42,086 nucleotides of DNA from positions 1 to 42,086 of IMG/VR virus record IMGVR_UViG_3300034159_000067; one strand, given 5' to 3'. A program made the position numbers and the translations under genes. The notes beneath the pieces are model-generated. The model made no database searches. It had not been told where the DNA came from and worked only from the letters and a program-made list of their open reading frames with translations. Positions 7,632-15,173 of this stretch are shown piece by piece. Numbering within the stretch: the stretch's first letter is position 1; each line of letters starts with the position of its first letter. The DNA comes from a virus.

Positions 7632-8028
7632 CGAGCTTCCCCTTGGCCAAGGCCGCCTTCGCCTCGGCATCCTTGCGCAGCCGGTCGGCATCGGCCGCCG
7701 TGGTGGCTGCGGTTTCGAGCTGGAATGTTTTGAAGGTGAGTTCGTCCTTGATCCGCGCCAGATCGGCGCGCTGATCGGAGACGGAAAATCCGATCAGGAA
7801 CATCAGCACGGCGGCGGCGGCAATCGCCACGATGCCGGCGATCCGCTGATATGCAGCCACCGCCGGAAGCCACCGGCCGATCAGCGGCACATGCGCCACC
7901 ACGAACGCCGCCAGCGCGACGAGGCCGACGATCACCAGCACCGGCGCCGAGGTGGCGACGTTCCAGAACAGATCCGCGGTGAAATCCTTGAACAGATCGC
8001 CGACGTCGCGAGCGAAGCGCATGATCAT
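7480..8028 (-). CDS. Rz-like inner-membrane spanin, two membrane segments
   Basis: A 182-aa protein with two hydrophobic segments (about 29-50 and 62-82) followed by a coiled-coil stretch (about 86-135: SDQRADLARIKDEL, then DADRLRKDAEAKAALAKGK) and a periplasmic tail with cysteines. Lambda Rz has one anchor; the extra segment could give holin-like ability. The start codon at 8028 overlaps the endolysin stop at 8025-8027. No separate holin gene is visible in this cassette. Confidence 0.72.
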   Translation of the reverse strand: MIMRFARDVGDLFKDFTADLFWNVATSAPVLVIVGLVALAAFVVAHVPLIGRWLPAVAAYQRIAGIVAIAAAAVLMFLIGFSVSDQRADLARIKDELTFKTFQLETAATTAADADRLRKDAEAKAALAKGKLDGYCEKFGCDGERKLPAEKGTRVVRKCIPPPGYRDWLRHLQRRSATAGRA

Positions 8029-8906
8029 GCCGGCTGTCCTTCCGGCACGACAGCCATGATCTCGCCGTCGATCGCGCGCTGCGCCCGCTTGGTCTTGTGC
8101 GCGGACCACAGCGCATAGCCGAAGGCACCGAGACCGATGACGACGGACAGCAGCGTCAGCGCGGTGAAGATCTGGTTGATCCACTCGCTCGATCCGACCA
8201 GCGGCGCGAGCTGGCCCTTTGCGCCGTCGAGCATCGCCGCCACCGTGGTGCCGCCGAGCCCGCTCTTGACCGAATTGCCGGCATCGACCGCCGGCTGGTC
8301 GACGTCGCTCGCATAGGCCTTGGCGTCGCCGCTGATCAGGTGCACGGCTGCCGGCTGCGGCCCGACCGATCCGGTCGCCCAGGCCTGCGCGATGCTCTTG
8401 CAGCTCGCCACGCGCGCGCCCCAGCCGTCGCCGAAGTCGTTCCAGGTCTTGAGCTGCTTCAGCATGCCGAGCCGGCGCGACGCCATGTCGGCGATCAGCG
8501 CGTCGTGGTCGGGATGGGCCTGCAGCGCCCCAATCGTGCCTTCGCCGATGTGGCCGTCGGCGTCGATGCCGAGCGCGCGCTGCAGCCACTTTGCCGCCTG
8601 GAACGGCCCGGAGTTCACCGCACTGTCGAACAGGAATAGATCGACGCCTTCGGGCAGCTCGTCGCCGCGGATCGCATTCCAGTATTGCAGCCGATAGATC
8701 GTGTTGCGCTCGGCGATCCAGTCCGGGGTGCGGCGCATCTCGGCGGTGAGCGCGCGCTGCGGCAGGCCCGCGCGGGCGCGGTAGCCATCATAGACGCGCT
8801 GGATCACGCCTTCGAGGGTGACGCCGCCGGGATCGCGCGGATGGTTGGAGTAGCCACCCTCGTAGCGGAGGATGACGGGCATGCATTTGGTGAAGCTGGA
8901 TTGCAT
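8025..8906 (-). CDS. Endolysin, glycoside hydrolase family 108, with C-terminal membrane segment
   Basis: N-acetylmuramidase-type lysin of 293 aa. The GH108 signature RYEGGYSNHPRDPGG is at residues 14-28, with Glu16 as the likely catalytic acid. The domain continues to about 180, including VDLFLFDSAVNSGP and WLQRALG (peptidoglycan-binding-like C-half). Residues about 245-268 form a membrane segment (IFTALTLLSVVIGLGAFGYAL) and the tail is basic. A C-terminal anchor is unusual for an endolysin and would hold it at the membrane. I chose ATG 8906 because the conserved domain starts soon after it. Confidence 0.9.
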   Translation of the reverse strand: MQSSFTKCMPVILRYEGGYSNHPRDPGGVTLEGVIQRVYDGYRARAGLPQRALTAEMRRTPDWIAERNTIYRLQYWNAIRGDELPEGVDLFLFDSAVNSGPFQAAKWLQRALGIDADGHIGEGTIGALQAHPDHDALIADMASRRLGMLKQLKTWNDFGDGWGARVASCKSIAQAWATGSVGPQPAAVHLISGDAKAYASDVDQPAVDAGNSVKSGLGGTTVAAMLDGAKGQLAPLVGSSEWINQIFTALTLLSVVIGLGAFGYALWSAHKTKRAQRAIDGEIMAVVPEGQPA

Positions 8907-8909
8907 CGC

Positions 8910-8931
8910 GAGACCCCGGCGGCGAGGTCTC
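8910..8931 (-). promoter_or_regulatory. Hairpin just upstream of the endolysin start
   Basis: GAGACC (8910-8915) and GGTCTC (8926-8931) pair around a 10-nt loop. The stem ends three bases before the endolysin ATG at 8906, so on the leftward mRNA it could limit ribosome access. No better ribosome-binding site is visible outside the stem. Confidence 0.45.
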
Positions 8932-8964
8932 AGCAATCCCGCAATTTCCCGAAATTCCCGATGC

Positions 8965-8996
8965 TGACAGCTGTCACACGGTTTCCTGTGAAACCG
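8965..8996. promoter_or_regulatory. Two palindromes between mor and the lysis operon
   Basis: TGACAGCTGTCA (8965-8976) is a perfect 12-bp palindrome. CGGTTTC-CTGT-GAAACCG (8979-8996) is a perfect 7-bp hairpin. They fill the only sizeable gap in the leftward half between the regulatory genes and lysis/packaging genes. An operator for the Mor-like activator plus a weak terminator is a reasonable inference. I could not define a clear promoter. Confidence 0.5.
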
Positions 8997-9007
8997 GACT
9001 GATCGGG

Positions 9008-9418
9008 CTAGAACAGCGAGCCCTGATCGTCGTTGCCGCCGCCGCGGTGGCGCTCGCGATGCCGGAACACGGTGCGCTGCGTCAGGCCAAGCCTACCTGC
9101 AATTTCGCTCGACGACAAACCGGCCTCGTTCAGCTCGTGCATCTGCCGGGACAACGACCGCAGAAACTGCCGGTAGGTGCCGGTGGCATGCAGTGGAATC
9201 TCGATCTGCGCGCCGCGCCGGCGGTCGACCGCAAAATGCGTGCAGAGCCTGGTCGCGGCCTCGATGCCGACCAGGGCGGTCAGCCAGTGGTCGTCCGGGC
9301 CCGGCCGCGCCGGGATGTAGACGCGCTTGCCGCCATACTGCGCGGCGATCTTCAGCGCCGCGGCTTCGCCCGCGACCTCCGCGATCTCCTGCAACATCGC
9401 TGGTAGCGCCTTCGCCAT
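9008..9418 (-). CDS. Mor/C-like transcription activator
   Basis: A 136-aa member of the Mor transcription activator family, which turns on middle or late phage genes as a dimer. The family's beta-strand element with GGKRVYIP is at residues 29-36. The C-terminus has a helix-turn-helix (about 101-122: LSSSEIAGRLGLTQRTVFRH). It ends the early operon and is followed by palindromes and the lysis operon, as in Mu-like phages. Its targets here should include both the leftward lysis/packaging genes and the rightward head/tail genes. Confidence 0.88.
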   Translation of the reverse strand: MAKALPAMLQEIAEVAGEAAALKIAAQYGGKRVYIPARPGPDDHWLTALVGIEAATRLCTHFAVDRRRGAQIEIPLHATGTYRQFLRSLSRQMHELNEAGLSSSEIAGRLGLTQRTVFRHRERHRGGGNDDQGSLF

Positions 9419-9651
9419 CAGCGATCCTCGATCACGGTGACGAGCACGCCGCCGGCGACGACGTAGCGCAGGCCGTCGGCGGTCACCACATAGTCGGCCT
9501 GGCCGATCGCGCCGGCCGCGATCGTGGCGCGTTTCAATGAGGCTTCAACCGCCGCCCGCAACGTCTCGACATCGAGCCCGCCGGCGCGCTGCAGGATGCG
9601 CAGCAGCGCGTGGTCGGAGACCCGAAGCCTGGCCGTGCGGGCGGCGGTCAT
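9418..9651 (-). CDS. Hypothetical protein
   Basis: A 77-aa protein reading VSDHALLRILQRAGGLDVE, then a helix, then YVVTADGLRYVVAGGVLVTVIED. The S-D-H-A-x-x-R start with a closing beta hairpin recalls small DUF4258-like or RelE-like folds, but no catalytic set is evident. It is directly coupled to mor (shared base at 9418). Genes of this kind often precede mor in Mu-like alphaproteobacterial prophages. Function unknown. Confidence 0.7.
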   Translation of the reverse strand: MTAARTARLRVSDHALLRILQRAGGLDVETLRAAVEASLKRATIAAGAIGQADYVVTADGLRYVVAGGVLVTVIEDR

Positions 9652-9821
9652 GACGCGGCCGCCTTGCGCTTGACGGTCTTGTCGAACTCGGCCTTCACCG
9701 CCCAGGCGAAGCCCGAGCCGTGCTCGTCGGCCAGCGCGATGATCCGCTGATGCCGCTCGTAGTCGGTGAGCGGCTTCAGCTCGCGCAGCAGCTTCTGCAT
9801 CCGCTCGTCAGCGCTGGCCAT
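9648..9821 (-). CDS. Small hypothetical protein
   Basis: A 57-aa protein, MASADERMQKLLRELKPLTD onward, ending in the basic KTVKRKAAAS. ATG 9821 has GGGAGG eight bases upstream. It overlaps the GcrA-like gene by 14 nt and the next gene by 4 nt. No family recognised. Confidence 0.65.
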   Translation of the reverse strand: MASADERMQKLLRELKPLTDYERHQRIIALADEHGSGFAWAVKAEFDKTVKRKAAAS

Positions 9822-10389
9822 CGACGCCTCCCTGGCGCGTGCGGCGGGCATCGTTCGCGGAGCCGGCCTGGTGCGCGCGGCGCATATGCGCCTTGCAGTA
9901 CGGATCGGCTTCGCCATCGACCACATCGACGTCGACCGAGCCGCAGAAGAAGAACTCGGGCGCCAGCGGATCACCGACCGGCCAATGGCAACAGGCGTCG
10001 GTGAGGTCGATCAGTTGCTTGCGTTGTTCGACCGGGATCTGCGTGTCGACGATCGGCGGCACGTCGCTCCGCGCGGCCTGCTTCTGCGCGGCGGTTTTCG
10101 GTCGGCCGGATTTCGGCCGCGGCGCCGGCAAGCGTGCCGACGCCGGCGTGCGCGGATTGGTAGTCCGGCCGGCGCGGATCTCGTTGCCCGGCGTCGCCGG
10201 CTGGCCGCGCTCGCGGTGAACATGGCCGATCACCGCGTTGCGGGTGATGCCGCCGATCAGGCATGCGATCTGCGACGCCGGCACCTTGGCGTTCCACAAC
10301 TGCAGCGCTACGGCACTGCGGGTGTCCGTCCAGCCGGTCTCGCGCTGCGCCTGGCGCAGCAGGTCGTCGGGAACGACGTTGATGCTCAT
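9808..10389 (-). CDS. GcrA-like cell-cycle regulator
   Basis: A 193-aa protein with both ends of GcrA. Residues 20-60 carry the DNA-binding region (GWTDTRSAVALQLWNAKVPA, then SQIACLIGGITRNAVIGHVHR). The C-terminus has the metal-site set CCHWPVGDP, FFFCG and PYCKAHMRRA. GcrA binds DNA methylated at GANTC and recruits sigma-70 RNA polymerase in alphaproteobacteria. A phage copy in the early/middle operon could redirect host methylation-dependent transcription or replace GcrA on phage promoters. All hallmark residues seem present, so it is probably functional. Confidence 0.9.
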   Translation of the reverse strand: MSINVVPDDLLRQAQRETGWTDTRSAVALQLWNAKVPASQIACLIGGITRNAVIGHVHRERGQPATPGNEIRAGRTTNPRTPASARLPAPRPKSGRPKTAAQKQAARSDVPPIVDTQIPVEQRKQLIDLTDACCHWPVGDPLAPEFFFCGSVDVDVVDGEADPYCKAHMRRAHQAGSANDARRTRQGGVDGQR

Positions 10390-10399
10390 CGCCGCGCCC

Positions 10400-10804
10400 T
10401 CACGTGCCAGACGACGCGTCGAGCGCCCAGGGCGGCAGCGTGATCTCGACGGTGTCGCCGTCGACCAGCTCGGCCGCGCAGGCCACTCTGTCGCGCACCT
10501 GAGCACCGAAGTAGTCCGTTTTCCCGGCGTGCAGGATCGCGCCGCCCGCGGCCGTGAAGCAAAGCTTCAACGAACCTTCCGCGTCGCGAACGAGGCGGAT
10601 GATGCCTTTGTCTTCGCCGGTGCCGATCAGCAGCGAAAAACGTTCGGCCGGATCATCCGGAAGATCGCCGACGAAGGATTTTTTGAAGCCGATATGAAGC
10701 GAGGGCAGCTTGGCCTTGCCTCGCTTCGTGAGCGAGATCGTCGCCGGCAGATCGGACTTCACGTTGGGGCTCTTGTATTTCGTCACGAGTTTCTCGAAGG
10801 CCAT
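10400..10804 (-). CDS. Hypothetical phage protein
   Basis: A 134-aa mostly beta protein: MAFEKLVTKYKSPN, then ATISLTKRGKAKLPSLHIGF, FVGDLPDDPAERFSLLIG and a C-terminal TVEITLPPWALDA. It is encoded between gp16 and the GcrA-like gene and separated from each by only a few bases. I recognise it as a type that accompanies gp16 in alphaproteobacterial Mu-like phages, but not by family or role. Confidence 0.7.
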   Translation of the reverse strand: MAFEKLVTKYKSPNVKSDLPATISLTKRGKAKLPSLHIGFKKSFVGDLPDDPAERFSLLIGTGEDKGIIRLVRDAEGSLKLCFTAAGGAILHAGKTDYFGAQVRDRVACAAELVDGDTVEITLPPWALDASSGT

Positions 10805-10809
10805 TGCGA

Positions 10810-11508
10810 CTACTCCTCGGTGGGGGTTTCGGATTGGCTCTGTTCGGCGAGCGCGCGGCGCAGCTTGCGGCCGAGCGCGTTCTGGACCTGGTCGAGTTTG
10901 GGGCCGTCGAAGTAGCACCAGCCGTTCGAACCGCCGACCCTGAAGGCATAGCTGTCGAGATCGTCGAGCGGCTTCGTCGCATTGAACGGACGCACGACGT
11001 TCAGCGCGATCAGGCGTAGCCATTGCGCGTTGAGCACGGCGCGCTTGGCGGCGATCACGTCGCGGCGATCTGCCGGCCAGTCGATCGCGGCGGCGCGCGC
11101 CAGCCAGGCGCGCAGCCCGTCGATCGCCGATGCGCCGGCGCCGGCGTCGGCGAGAAACCGCGTATGCGACACGCCGGTCTGGCGTTCCAGATAGGCCAGC
11201 ATCGCGCGGTCGCTGCGGTCTCGCACCACCCCGCAATCATAGGCGACGATCCACAGCGCGCGCAGCTTGGCGCCGACGCCGCTGTCGAGGCCGGCGACAG
11301 CGCCTTTCATTCCGTATTCGCCGGTGAGCTCGCGCAGGCGATCGATGACGCGGCCGGCCTGCGTCACGGTGAGATAGCGTGAGGAGTCCTGGCCGGTGAG
11401 CTGCTTCAGCAGATCGCGATAGTCGTCGTCGTCGAGCTTGGCCTTGGCCTTCAGCACGTGGATGGTGGCGATCATCGAGGTGGTGGATTTGTGGGTGGAG
11501 AGTTTCAC
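10810..11508 (-). CDS. Mu gp16-like regulatory protein (DUF1018)
   Basis: A 232-aa member of the gp16/DUF1018 family. The signature is near the N-terminus: IHVLKAKAKLDDDDYRDLLK followed by LTGQDSSRYLT. The C-terminal half (LNAQWLRLIALNVV) is also family-like. GTG 11508 overlaps the upstream stop (GTGA) and has AGGAG eight bases before it, better than ATG 11475. The family is a constant member of the Mu early operon and is annotated as regulatory, although its mechanism is not established. Confidence 0.88.
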   Translation of the reverse strand: MKLSTHKSTTSMIATIHVLKAKAKLDDDDYRDLLKQLTGQDSSRYLTVTQAGRVIDRLRELTGEYGMKGAVAGLDSGVGAKLRALWIVAYDCGVVRDRSDRAMLAYLERQTGVSHTRFLADAGAGASAIDGLRAWLARAAAIDWPADRRDVIAAKRAVLNAQWLRLIALNVVRPFNATKPLDDLDSYAFRVGGSNGWCYFDGPKLDQVQNALGRKLRRALAEQSQSETPTEE

Positions 11509-12014
11509 GATGCGTCTCCTGACTTCGCGGTACGGGGTTTTCTGCGGACCATGCCGTTGCGGTCGCGCGTGCCGATCGGCACGATGGCGAGTTCGAGATC
11601 GAGCGCGTTCAGCACCGCGTCGAACACGTCGAGCAGCGGCATGCTGCGGCCGCGCCAGGTCGACAGCGTCTCGGTGTTGACGCCGGCGCGACTGCCGACC
11701 TCGGCGCGCGTCGCCTGCTGTTCGTTCATCTCGACGAACAGACCGCGGACGCAGGGATGGCAGCGCTCCGGAACCGCGAAGCCGCGTCGCGGCCGCTCGG
11801 CGATGCCTTCGAGCTTGCGGCGGTGAAAGTCCGGATCGAAATTGCGCGCGGTGAGTTCGGCCGACTTCGCCGCGCGCCGCTCCGGCGACCAGTCACTCTG
11901 GCCCTTGCGGCGGCGCGCGACGAAATCGGGGTCGCCGTTGAGAGCACTCATCATCGCCGACTGCGCCGCGCGGCGCTCCGGCGACCAGCCGGATTTCTGC
12001 CGGGACGGGCTCAT
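11505..12014 (-). CDS. HTH protein with duplicated WSPERRAA repeat
   Basis: A 169-aa protein. Two copies of a ~33-residue unit (about 9-36 and 42-70) share WSPERRAA, then SA, N-x-DPDF and RR/RK-G. This recalls NUMOD3-type DNA-binding repeats. The C-terminal half (about 95-150) is a helix-turn-helix with AEVGSRAGVNTETLSTWRGR, similar to Xre-type domains, followed by LDVFDAVLNALDLELAIVP. It is therefore a probable two-part DNA-binding regulator. Its ATG overlaps the neighbouring stop (ATGA). Confidence 0.75.
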   Translation of the reverse strand: MSPSRQKSGWSPERRAAQSAMMSALNGDPDFVARRRKGQSDWSPERRAAKSAELTARNFDPDFHRRKLEGIAERPRRGFAVPERCHPCVRGLFVEMNEQQATRAEVGSRAGVNTETLSTWRGRSMPLLDVFDAVLNALDLELAIVPIGTRDRNGMVRRKPRTAKSGDAS

Positions 12015-12397
12015 GACCGTCCTCCCTCGAATGCGCAGGCTCGCGGCGGATCAGCTTCCATCTGATCGAGAAAGAGCGTGACGGCATCCGCCACCACGTC
12101 GCCGGGATCGTCGCCGGTCGACGCGCAGTAGCGCCGCAGCTTGGCCTCGATGTGCGGCGGCAGCTCCCCAGGGGGTCTCGGCTCCAACGTGATGGTGCGG
12201 CTGAGGCGCGGCTTGAAACGGATGTAGCCACGATCCTTCAGCGCCTGCACGATGACGGTGACGCGGCCCTTGGAGCTGAGGCCGATCCGTGTCCGCAGAT
12301 CCTCGATCGACGGCGAGCAGCGGTTCACCGCGATGTAACTTTCAATCGCGGCGAGGCAGTCGCGCTGCCTCGGCGTCAGTCCGGCCGCCGCGCTCAT
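12011..12397 (-). CDS. LexA-like winged-helix protein
   Basis: A 128-aa protein whose N-terminal ~65 residues match the LexA DNA-binding domain: LTPRQRDCLAAIESYIAVNR, PSIEDLRTRIGLSSKG and IVQALKDRGYIRFKPRLSRT. There is no S24 peptidase domain, so it cannot self-cleave. The C-terminus (IEAKLRRYCASTGD onward) resembles a ribbon-helix-helix-type tail. It may compete for or regulate SOS-type operators, by inference. It is coupled to Gam by a 4-nt overlap. Confidence 0.82.
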   Translation of the reverse strand: MSAAAGLTPRQRDCLAAIESYIAVNRCSPSIEDLRTRIGLSSKGRVTVIVQALKDRGYIRFKPRLSRTITLEPRPPGELPPHIEAKLRRYCASTGDDPGDVVADAVTLFLDQMEADPPRACAFEGGRS

Positions 12398-12942
12398 TCC
12401 GCCGCCTCGGCGGTTGCGGTTTCGGGCAGTTTGGCCTTGTCGGGTTTGATCTCGAACGCCTCAGAGCCTTCGACAATCTCGATCCCCGGCACCTTGGAAA
12501 CCAAGTCGGGACGGTTGAGGGCGAACACCCGGTTGATCGCGAAGGTGGCGCGCAACAGATCCGACAGCTCTTTGTCCTCGGAGCGGCGGATGAAGTCGAT
12601 CAGATCGTCTTCGTTGCCGGTGAAAGCCACCTTGGCGGGCTGGTTTTTCCACGACACCTTGCCGACGCCGAAATTGACCGTCTTGGTCTTGCCGGCCTTA
12701 GTAAGGTCGCTGCGGTTGGCCTCGCAGAACGCCTGAATGGCGCTCGACAGCGTTTCCGCCTTGGCGGTCAGCGGCTGCGCGCGGGTGTAGTAGTCGCGCT
12801 TGATCTCATCGAGCCGGGCGTTCATCTCGATCGTGAGCTGAGTGACGGCGCGGTCGATCTCGGCATATTCGGCCAGCGCCTTGCAAGCGTCTTCGCGAGT
12901 CTGCGGCACTGGGTTGGCGGGGGATTTCGACTTCAAGGCCAT
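12394..12942 (-). CDS. Host-nuclease inhibitor Gam (Mu Gam family)
   Basis: A 182-aa Gam protein, a Ku-like dimer that coats DNA ends against RecBCD/AddAB exonucleases. Typical features are the long N-terminal helix pair (ALAEYAEIDRAVTQLTIEMN, then LDEIKRDYYTRAQPL), VNFGVGKVSWKNQPA, and a C-terminal PGIEIVEGSEAFEIKP. Length and order agree with the family. The N-terminus is slightly extended by a basic, proline-containing segment. Confidence 0.92.
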   Translation of the reverse strand: MALKSKSPANPVPQTREDACKALAEYAEIDRAVTQLTIEMNARLDEIKRDYYTRAQPLTAKAETLSSAIQAFCEANRSDLTKAGKTKTVNFGVGKVSWKNQPAKVAFTGNEDDLIDFIRRSEDKELSDLLRATFAINRVFALNRPDLVSKVPGIEIVEGSEAFEIKPDKAKLPETATAEAAE

Positions 12943-12943
12943 T

Positions 12944-13315
12944 TCAAGTTTCCTTCTGGGCTTCGGTGGTGGTGGGTGAATCGGCGGCGTAGCCGAGCGT
13001 TTCGAGCTGTGCGCCGACGTCGCCGATCTGCTGGATGGTGACGGCGCGCAGCGCGGCCATTGCGGCGGCGTCGATCGGCGCGTCGGACTGATCCTCGGCG
13101 CGCGGGTTGAGCAGCTCGTAGGTCAGCGACGCCAGCGTCTCGAGCGCGAGCAGCCGGTGCGCCATCGCCACGATGCCGACCGTCGAGGCGCTCATCGCGC
13201 CGCGCACGCCGAGGGCTGTGATGCGCGACGCCAGCTCGACGGTGTCGATCGCCGTGGTGGCGGCGACCTTGTCGTTAAAGCTCGGCCGCGGCGGCAGGGT
13301 TGCGGCGGCGGTCAT
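12944..13315 (-). CDS. Hypothetical early protein
   Basis: A 123-aa, alanine-rich, mostly helical protein. The middle reads GIVAMAHRLLALETLASLTY and the tail is acidic with TTTEAQKET. It lies between Gam and another small gene with a 4-nt overlap and one-base spacing. No family recognised. Confidence 0.62.
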   Translation of the reverse strand: MTAAATLPPRPSFNDKVAATTAIDTVELASRITALGVRGAMSASTVGIVAMAHRLLALETLASLTYELLNPRAEDQSDAPIDAAAMAALRAVTIQQIGDVGAQLETLGYAADSPTTTEAQKET

Positions 13316-13593
13316 CGCGCGACCCCTTCGCCGGCCGGCCGCACGATGCGCTCGCGCGGGAACGCGATCAGTTGCGCGCCGGGCGGCCCGTCCTCGATCG
13401 GCACGATGGTCTCGATCGGCACGTCGGTATCGAACACCTGCGGATCGACGCCGATTTCGAGCATCACCGCCTTGGCGGCCGCATGCTTCAGCCGGCGTTC
13501 GAAAGCTTTCGCCTCCGGCACGGTGAATTTGGTCCGTCCGTTGATCCAGTCGCTGAACGCGACATAGAGGTCGCGCAGGTCATGACTGAGCAT
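13312..13593 (-). CDS. Hypothetical early protein
   Basis: A 93-aa protein starting MLSHDLRDLYVAFSDWINGR and ending IAFPRERIVRPAGEGVAR. The N-terminal helical half carries several aromatic residues; the C-terminal half contains an acidic, proline-containing stretch (DTDVPIETIVPIEDGPPG). The start is inside the end of the next gene upstream, so it is translationally coupled. No family recognised. Confidence 0.6.
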   Translation of the reverse strand: MLSHDLRDLYVAFSDWINGRTKFTVPEAKAFERRLKHAAAKAVMLEIGVDPQVFDTDVPIETIVPIEDGPPGAQLIAFPRERIVRPAGEGVAR

Positions 13594-13987
13594 CGTCGCT
13601 CTCCTGATTGATGCGGGAATGCGGGCAGTCGCCGCTGCGGCAGGCGCGATACAGCTTGGCGCGGATCGACGAGGCGCCGGTGTTGCTCATCCGCTGTTCG
13701 TCGAGGCAGCGGTCGCGGCCGATCTCGCCGACGATCGGGCAGTCGACGGTGAGGCCCATCAGCGCGCCGCGGACCTTGGCCTCGACGCGGGCGACGTCGC
13801 CCGGATAGGATTTCGAAAGCACGTAGCTGATCACCGCGCCCGAATAGCCGATGCGTTTCGAGGCGGCCGCCGCGGTGGTGCGGTCGGCTTCATTGGCGAG
13901 TTCTTCGATCCAGTCGGGCGGCTTATCGCCCCAGGCCGATTTCGCCTTGGCGAGGTAGTCGACCTTGGCTTTGGAGGAGCGGCTCAT
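13580..13987 (-). CDS. Putative transcriptional regulator with cysteine cluster
   Basis: A 135-aa protein. Residues 30-62 contain a helix-turn-helix-like stretch (AAASKRIGYSGAVISYVLSK). The second half has CPIVGEIGRDRCLDEQ and, further on, ACRSGDCPH, a four-cysteine pattern that could bind metal. The combination of a YSxxxxSxxL helix and CP..GEI..D.C is common in regulators of the Mu early region. ATG 13987 overlaps the stop of the upstream gene. Target unknown. Confidence 0.75.
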   Translation of the reverse strand: MSRSSKAKVDYLAKAKSAWGDKPPDWIEELANEADRTTAAAASKRIGYSGAVISYVLSKSYPGDVARVEAKVRGALMGLTVDCPIVGEIGRDRCLDEQRMSNTGASSIRAKLYRACRSGDCPHSRINQESDDAQS

Positions 13988-14361
13988 GCTTGCTCCTCCG
14001 AAATGATCTTCTCGCCGATCGGACAGCGGGCGTTGTCGTCCCACACCATCGTCAGCTGAATGATGCGCGGCGGCTTCGGCCCGGTGTTGGCGCCGGGTTT
14101 CAGAAACCAACTCTCGGTGCGGTCGGCAGCATTGCGATGTGAAGTCACGATGCCGACGAACCGCAGGCGCTCTAGATAGGCACGCGCCTTTTTCAGGTTG
14201 ATCGCCTTGTCGTCTGTGGATGCTGCGAACAGCAGCTCGGCTACCGAGAACCGGCGCAGGCTACGCATCGCCGTCCAGAGGTATTGTTCGGTGCGACGCT
14301 CGGGTGCCTTCTCCGGCACCCGGATGCGTAGCCGCACCGCCTGTCTGTCGCGGACCGGCAT
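13984..14361 (-). CDS. Small early protein, winged-helix-like
   Basis: A 125-aa protein. Residues 28-72 read LWTAMRSLRRFSVAELLFAA, then LKKARAYLERLRFVGIV, a helix-turn-helix shape with a following wing (SHRNAADRTESWFLKPG). The tail has TGPKPPRIIQLTMVWDDN. It is encoded directly after MuB with a one-base overlap. Similar small proteins follow MuB in related prophages, but I know no function. Confidence 0.7.
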   Translation of the reverse strand: MPVRDRQAVRLRIRVPEKAPERRTEQYLWTAMRSLRRFSVAELLFAASTDDKAINLKKARAYLERLRFVGIVTSHRNAADRTESWFLKPGANTGPKPPRIIQLTMVWDDNARCPIGEKIISEEQA

Positions 14362-15140
14362 CAGGCGGCCCTCACGGTTTTGCGCGAGAACATCTCGACC
14401 TGGCGCGGCGTCGGCGGCTCGCCGGTGAAGAACCGGTCGGCGCCCCACGATTTGAGATCGAGCGACGACGCGCTGGTGTTGCGCGCCAGTTCGGCGGCGT
14501 GCGCGAGGTTGACGACGATGCGCCGGGCCCGGCCGCCGGACTGCGCACGGATCGCCTCCATCAGATCCTCGGCGATCTTGACCTTCGGCACGAACGCGCG
14601 CGCCAGCTCGCGGACGTCGTCGAGATCGCAGGGCTGCGCCGGAAACCAGTCGAGCACGCGGTTGTGCATCCGCTCGACGGTCAGGAGCTTCGCCGGCAGC
14701 TTCTCCTCGCCGATCAGGATGACGGGCGCGCCGGAGGATTCCTGCAGCTCGCGCACGATCTCGATCATGCCCTTGTCGACCAGCTTGTCGGCTTCGTCGA
14801 CGATCAGCGGCCGGCCGGGATCGTCGCCGAGCGCCGCGATCGCGCGCTCCGACAGATCGGCGATCGGCGCGCGCTCGCGGACGTTCTCGCCGAACTCGCG
14901 CAGGATCGCGCGCAGGAAGGTGCGACGCGTCCAGCTGTCGCCGACCTCGACGCGGATCGCGCGGGTCTTGTTCTGCGCGTAGATCGACGCGTAGGTCTTG
15001 CCGTAGCCCGATGGCGCGTGGCAGACGCCGAAGCCCGGCAGATGCGGCGGGCGCTCGATCAGCCGCATCGTCATCGCCATGAAGGAGGCGACGTTCTTGA
15101 GGGCGACGGGGCCGTGGTGAGGTCTTGCTGTGTTGCTCAT
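14361..15140 (-). CDS. MuB-like AAA+ ATPase, transposition target protein
   Basis: A 259-aa ATPase that, in Mu, coats target DNA and delivers it to the MuA complex. Walker A APSGYGKT is at residues 42-49 and Walker B PLIVDEAD at 111-118. A sensor-like ILIGEEKLP follows. It lacks the long N-terminal helix-turn-helix region of Mu's MuB, so it is shorter (259 against 312 aa). It lies 33 nt after the transposase gene and is likely co-transcribed. Confidence 0.93.
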   Translation of the reverse strand: MSNTARPHHGPVALKNVASFMAMTMRLIERPPHLPGFGVCHAPSGYGKTYASIYAQNKTRAIRVEVGDSWTRRTFLRAILREFGENVRERAPIADLSERAIAALGDDPGRPLIVDEADKLVDKGMIEIVRELQESSGAPVILIGEEKLPAKLLTVERMHNRVLDWFPAQPCDLDDVRELARAFVPKVKIAEDLMEAIRAQSGGRARRIVVNLAHAAELARNTSASSLDLKSWGADRFFTGEPPTPRQVEMFSRKTVRAA

Positions 15141-15173
15141 GGTGTCCTGACCTGATGAGGGGGTGGTTGATAC

